DNA from: Bacillota bacterium
GTDB taxonomy: Bacteria > Bacillota > Clostridia > Christensenellales > Aristaeellaceae
Assembly: GCA_023396045.1 (NCBI GenBank)
Contig: JAEWXD010000030.1
Coordinates: forward strand, 1-34,168
Direction of reading: 5' to 3'
Length of the DNA stretch: 34,168 nucleotides
Shown here: positions 32,956 through 34,168 of the stretch, in pieces
Layout of the letters: each line of letters opens with the position of its first letter
Position numbering within the stretch: position 1 is the stretch's first letter
Translations under genes and position numbers: made by a program
The notes under the pieces: model-generated
The model's input: the letters and a program-made list of their open reading frames with translations, nothing else
Told to the model about the DNA's origin: nothing
Databases searched by the model: none

Positions 32956-34168
32956 CATAGTGGTTATACCAACACCTGTACACGCTTCTCAAATCAGCAT
33001 ACAAGCCCTGCAGTGTTTGCAAAAAGCAACGCATGTAGTGCTTCGTATTGAGCAGGATTCCATTCTTGCCATATTGCAAGAACATCACATTGCCTATCAC
33101 AGCTTAGAAAGCATATACCAAAATGCAGAAGATTATGATGATTTTCATGCGCAAGTGGCAAATTATTTGTTGGAACTTACAGGAGATATTGCCTATGTTG
33201 TGCCAGACCCTGCCTTTGATAATAGCGTAAAGTATTTGCAAAAAAAGGCAAATGTGCAAATACTCTCTGGTGCAAATTTTAGAGAAGAAGTATTGGCACA
33301 GCTTCAAACGCAAGGTGCAAGCGGTGTATATACAATCCCTGCAAGTGAATTGCTTTTGCAAAATGTTCATGCAAAGCAAAATATGCTGGTAACAGAACTT
33401 GGTGATACTCTCTTGGCTGGCGATGTAAAATTGTTGCTTTGCGATGCCTTTGGGGATGAATATCCTATTACCTTGTTCACTCTTCAAAAGCAAAACCTGG
33501 TGCAAAGCAATATTGCTTTGTATGAACTGGATATGCAGCAAATAAGTGCACAAAGCGCTATTTATATCCAAGGCTCTACTTTTTCGGAGCGCAATCGCTA
33601 TAGTTTTGAAGATTTGCAGGATATTGTTGCCGTATTGCGTGCCCCGGGTGGTTGCCCTTGGGATAGAAAACAAACCCATGAAACTTTGCGCTCCAGTATG
33701 ATAGAGGAAGCCCACGAAGTAGTAGGTGCCATCACTAAAAATAGTATGCCAGACCTTTGCGAAGAACTGGGTGATGTATTATTACAAGTAGTATTGCATG
33801 AGAATATCGCAAAGCAAAAAGCAAGTTTTTCTATGCAAGACATTACGTCTGAAATATGTGAAAAAATGATTCGTCGCCATACACATATTTTTGGTGATGT
33901 AGTATGCAATACTGCAGAAGAAGTGCTGCAAAGCTGGGAAGCCGTAAAACAGCAAGAAAAAGGGCAAGAAAGTATTTCGCAAAGCATGCAGGAAATAGAA
34001 ACCCATATACCTACGCTTATGCGAGCCGATAAAGTGCAGGCAAAGGCAGCCAAAGTAGGCTTTGATTTTGAAAACGCAACGCAGGCGGCAGGTAAAATTA
34101 CCGAGGAACTTCAGGAAGTTTTGGATGCTATGCAAGGCGCAGATACAGCCCATTTGGAAGAAGAAATA
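32948..34168 (+). CDS. YabN-like protein: degenerate tetrapyrrole-methylase domain plus MazG, partial at 3' end
   Basis: 407 codons are visible and the frame runs off the right edge, probably lacking about 80 residues. The start ATG 32948 overlaps the flippase stop and has GAGGT 7 bases upstream. The MazG nucleotide pyrophosphohydrolase domain is convincing: GCPWD (235-239) and QTHETL, E253-E254-A-H-E257 and E272-E273-L-G-D276, the Mg-binding EExxE/ExxD set. The N-terminal about 200 residues replace the methylase domain of YabN but lack its SAM-binding signatures: GxGPGD is IPTPVHA, and the later PGHP-type loop reads VPDPAFD. MazG proteins cleave non-canonical or excess NTPs. The methylase half is probably inactive. 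Confidence 0.9.
   Translation, partial: MHNIVVIPTPVHASQISIQALQCLQKATHVVLRIEQDSILAILQEHHIAYHSLESIYQNAEDYDDFHAQVANYLLELTGDIAYVVPDPAFDNSVKYLQKKANVQILSGANFREEVLAQLQTQGASGVYTIPASELLLQNVHAKQNMLVTELGDTLLAGDVKLLLCDAFGDEYPITLFTLQKQNLVQSNIALYELDMQQISAQSAIYIQGSTFSERNRYSFEDLQDIVAVLRAPGGCPWDRKQTHETLRSSMIEEAHEVVGAITKNSMPDLCEELGDVLLQVVLHENIAKQKASFSMQDITSEICEKMIRRHTHIFGDVVCNTAEEVLQSWEAVKQQEKGQESISQSMQEIETHIPTLMRADKVQAKAAKVGFDFENATQAAGKITEELQEVLDAMQGADTAHLEEEI

Noticed and set aside
33104..33715. Minus-strand open frame of 203 codons
   Set aside because: It lies opposite the yabN-like gene, which has clear MazG motifs in the plus frame and runs off the end.
1..34168. CRISPR array, tRNA/rRNA, insertion sequence or prophage
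   Set aside because: I saw no direct-repeat array, no tRNA-like cloverleaf in the gaps, and no transposase, integrase or phage structural protein.

Overview
This is about 34 kb of AT-rich chromosomal DNA from a low-GC Bacillota, most likely a Clostridia-type anaerobe. The evidence is the Gram-positive replicase PolC, the dxr-rseP-ispG-polC gene order, the Xaa-Pro peptidase / EF-P / CD1247-type trio, a DUF1576 protein, a SpoVB-like flippase next to a YabN-like MazG protein, and a folate ECF transporter under a tetrahydrofolate (THF) riboswitch. I cannot place it below class. I see no transposase, phage gene, CRISPR array, rRNA or tRNA. Coding density is high, and most genes have a clear Shine-Dalgarno site.

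Layout. 1-1631 (-): most of hflX, running off the left edge, with an N-terminal JAMM-like motif. 1632-2103: non-coding, with a possible gene relic, a perfect palindrome and a terminator. 2104-5004 (-): PPK2-like kinase, SLC45-type MFS transporter and glycerophosphodiesterase, with overlapping genes. 5065-8224 (+): an MBL-fold hydrolase, an intervening hairpin terminator, then an ABC importer (binding protein, permease, ATPase). 8225-18524 (-): a seven-gene run transcribed dxr, rseP, ispG, polC, a large GT-C-like membrane protein, a 70-residue unknown, gtrA. 18797-21313 (+): GH13 alpha-glucosidase and an aldose-1-epimerase-like protein. 21369-22643 (+): DUF1576 membrane protein. 22695-23718 (-): folate ECF S component with its THF riboswitch. 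23878-26092 (-): nth, obgE, yhbY. 26269-27000 (-): TraX-family membrane protein. 27133-29241 (+): Xaa-Pro peptidase, efp, CD1247-like zinc-ribbon protein. 29394-34168 (+): minD, rodA-like SEDS, murJ/spoVB-like flippase and yabN-like protein, which runs off the right edge.

How the genes work together. The dxr run joins isoprenoid precursor synthesis (Dxr, IspG) to regulated membrane proteolysis and replication. It ends with surface-glycosylation-type genes that would use polyprenyl carriers. The minD-rodA-murJ block concerns division-site placement, cell-wall polymerisation and lipid-linked precursor flipping. The PPK2/MFS/GDPD operon and the alpha-glucosidase/epimerase pair point to phosphate and sugar salvage.

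Nothing here is a clearly new multi-gene system. The best second-look items are degenerate or fused domains inside known families: the JAMM-like HflX domain, the eroded PHP site of PolC, the eroded methylase domain of the YabN homologue, the altered PPK2 motifs, the extended FolT, and the Cys/Asp-rich insert of the CD1247-like protein. The MBL hydrolase/ABC importer locus and the folT expression platform also deserve attention.
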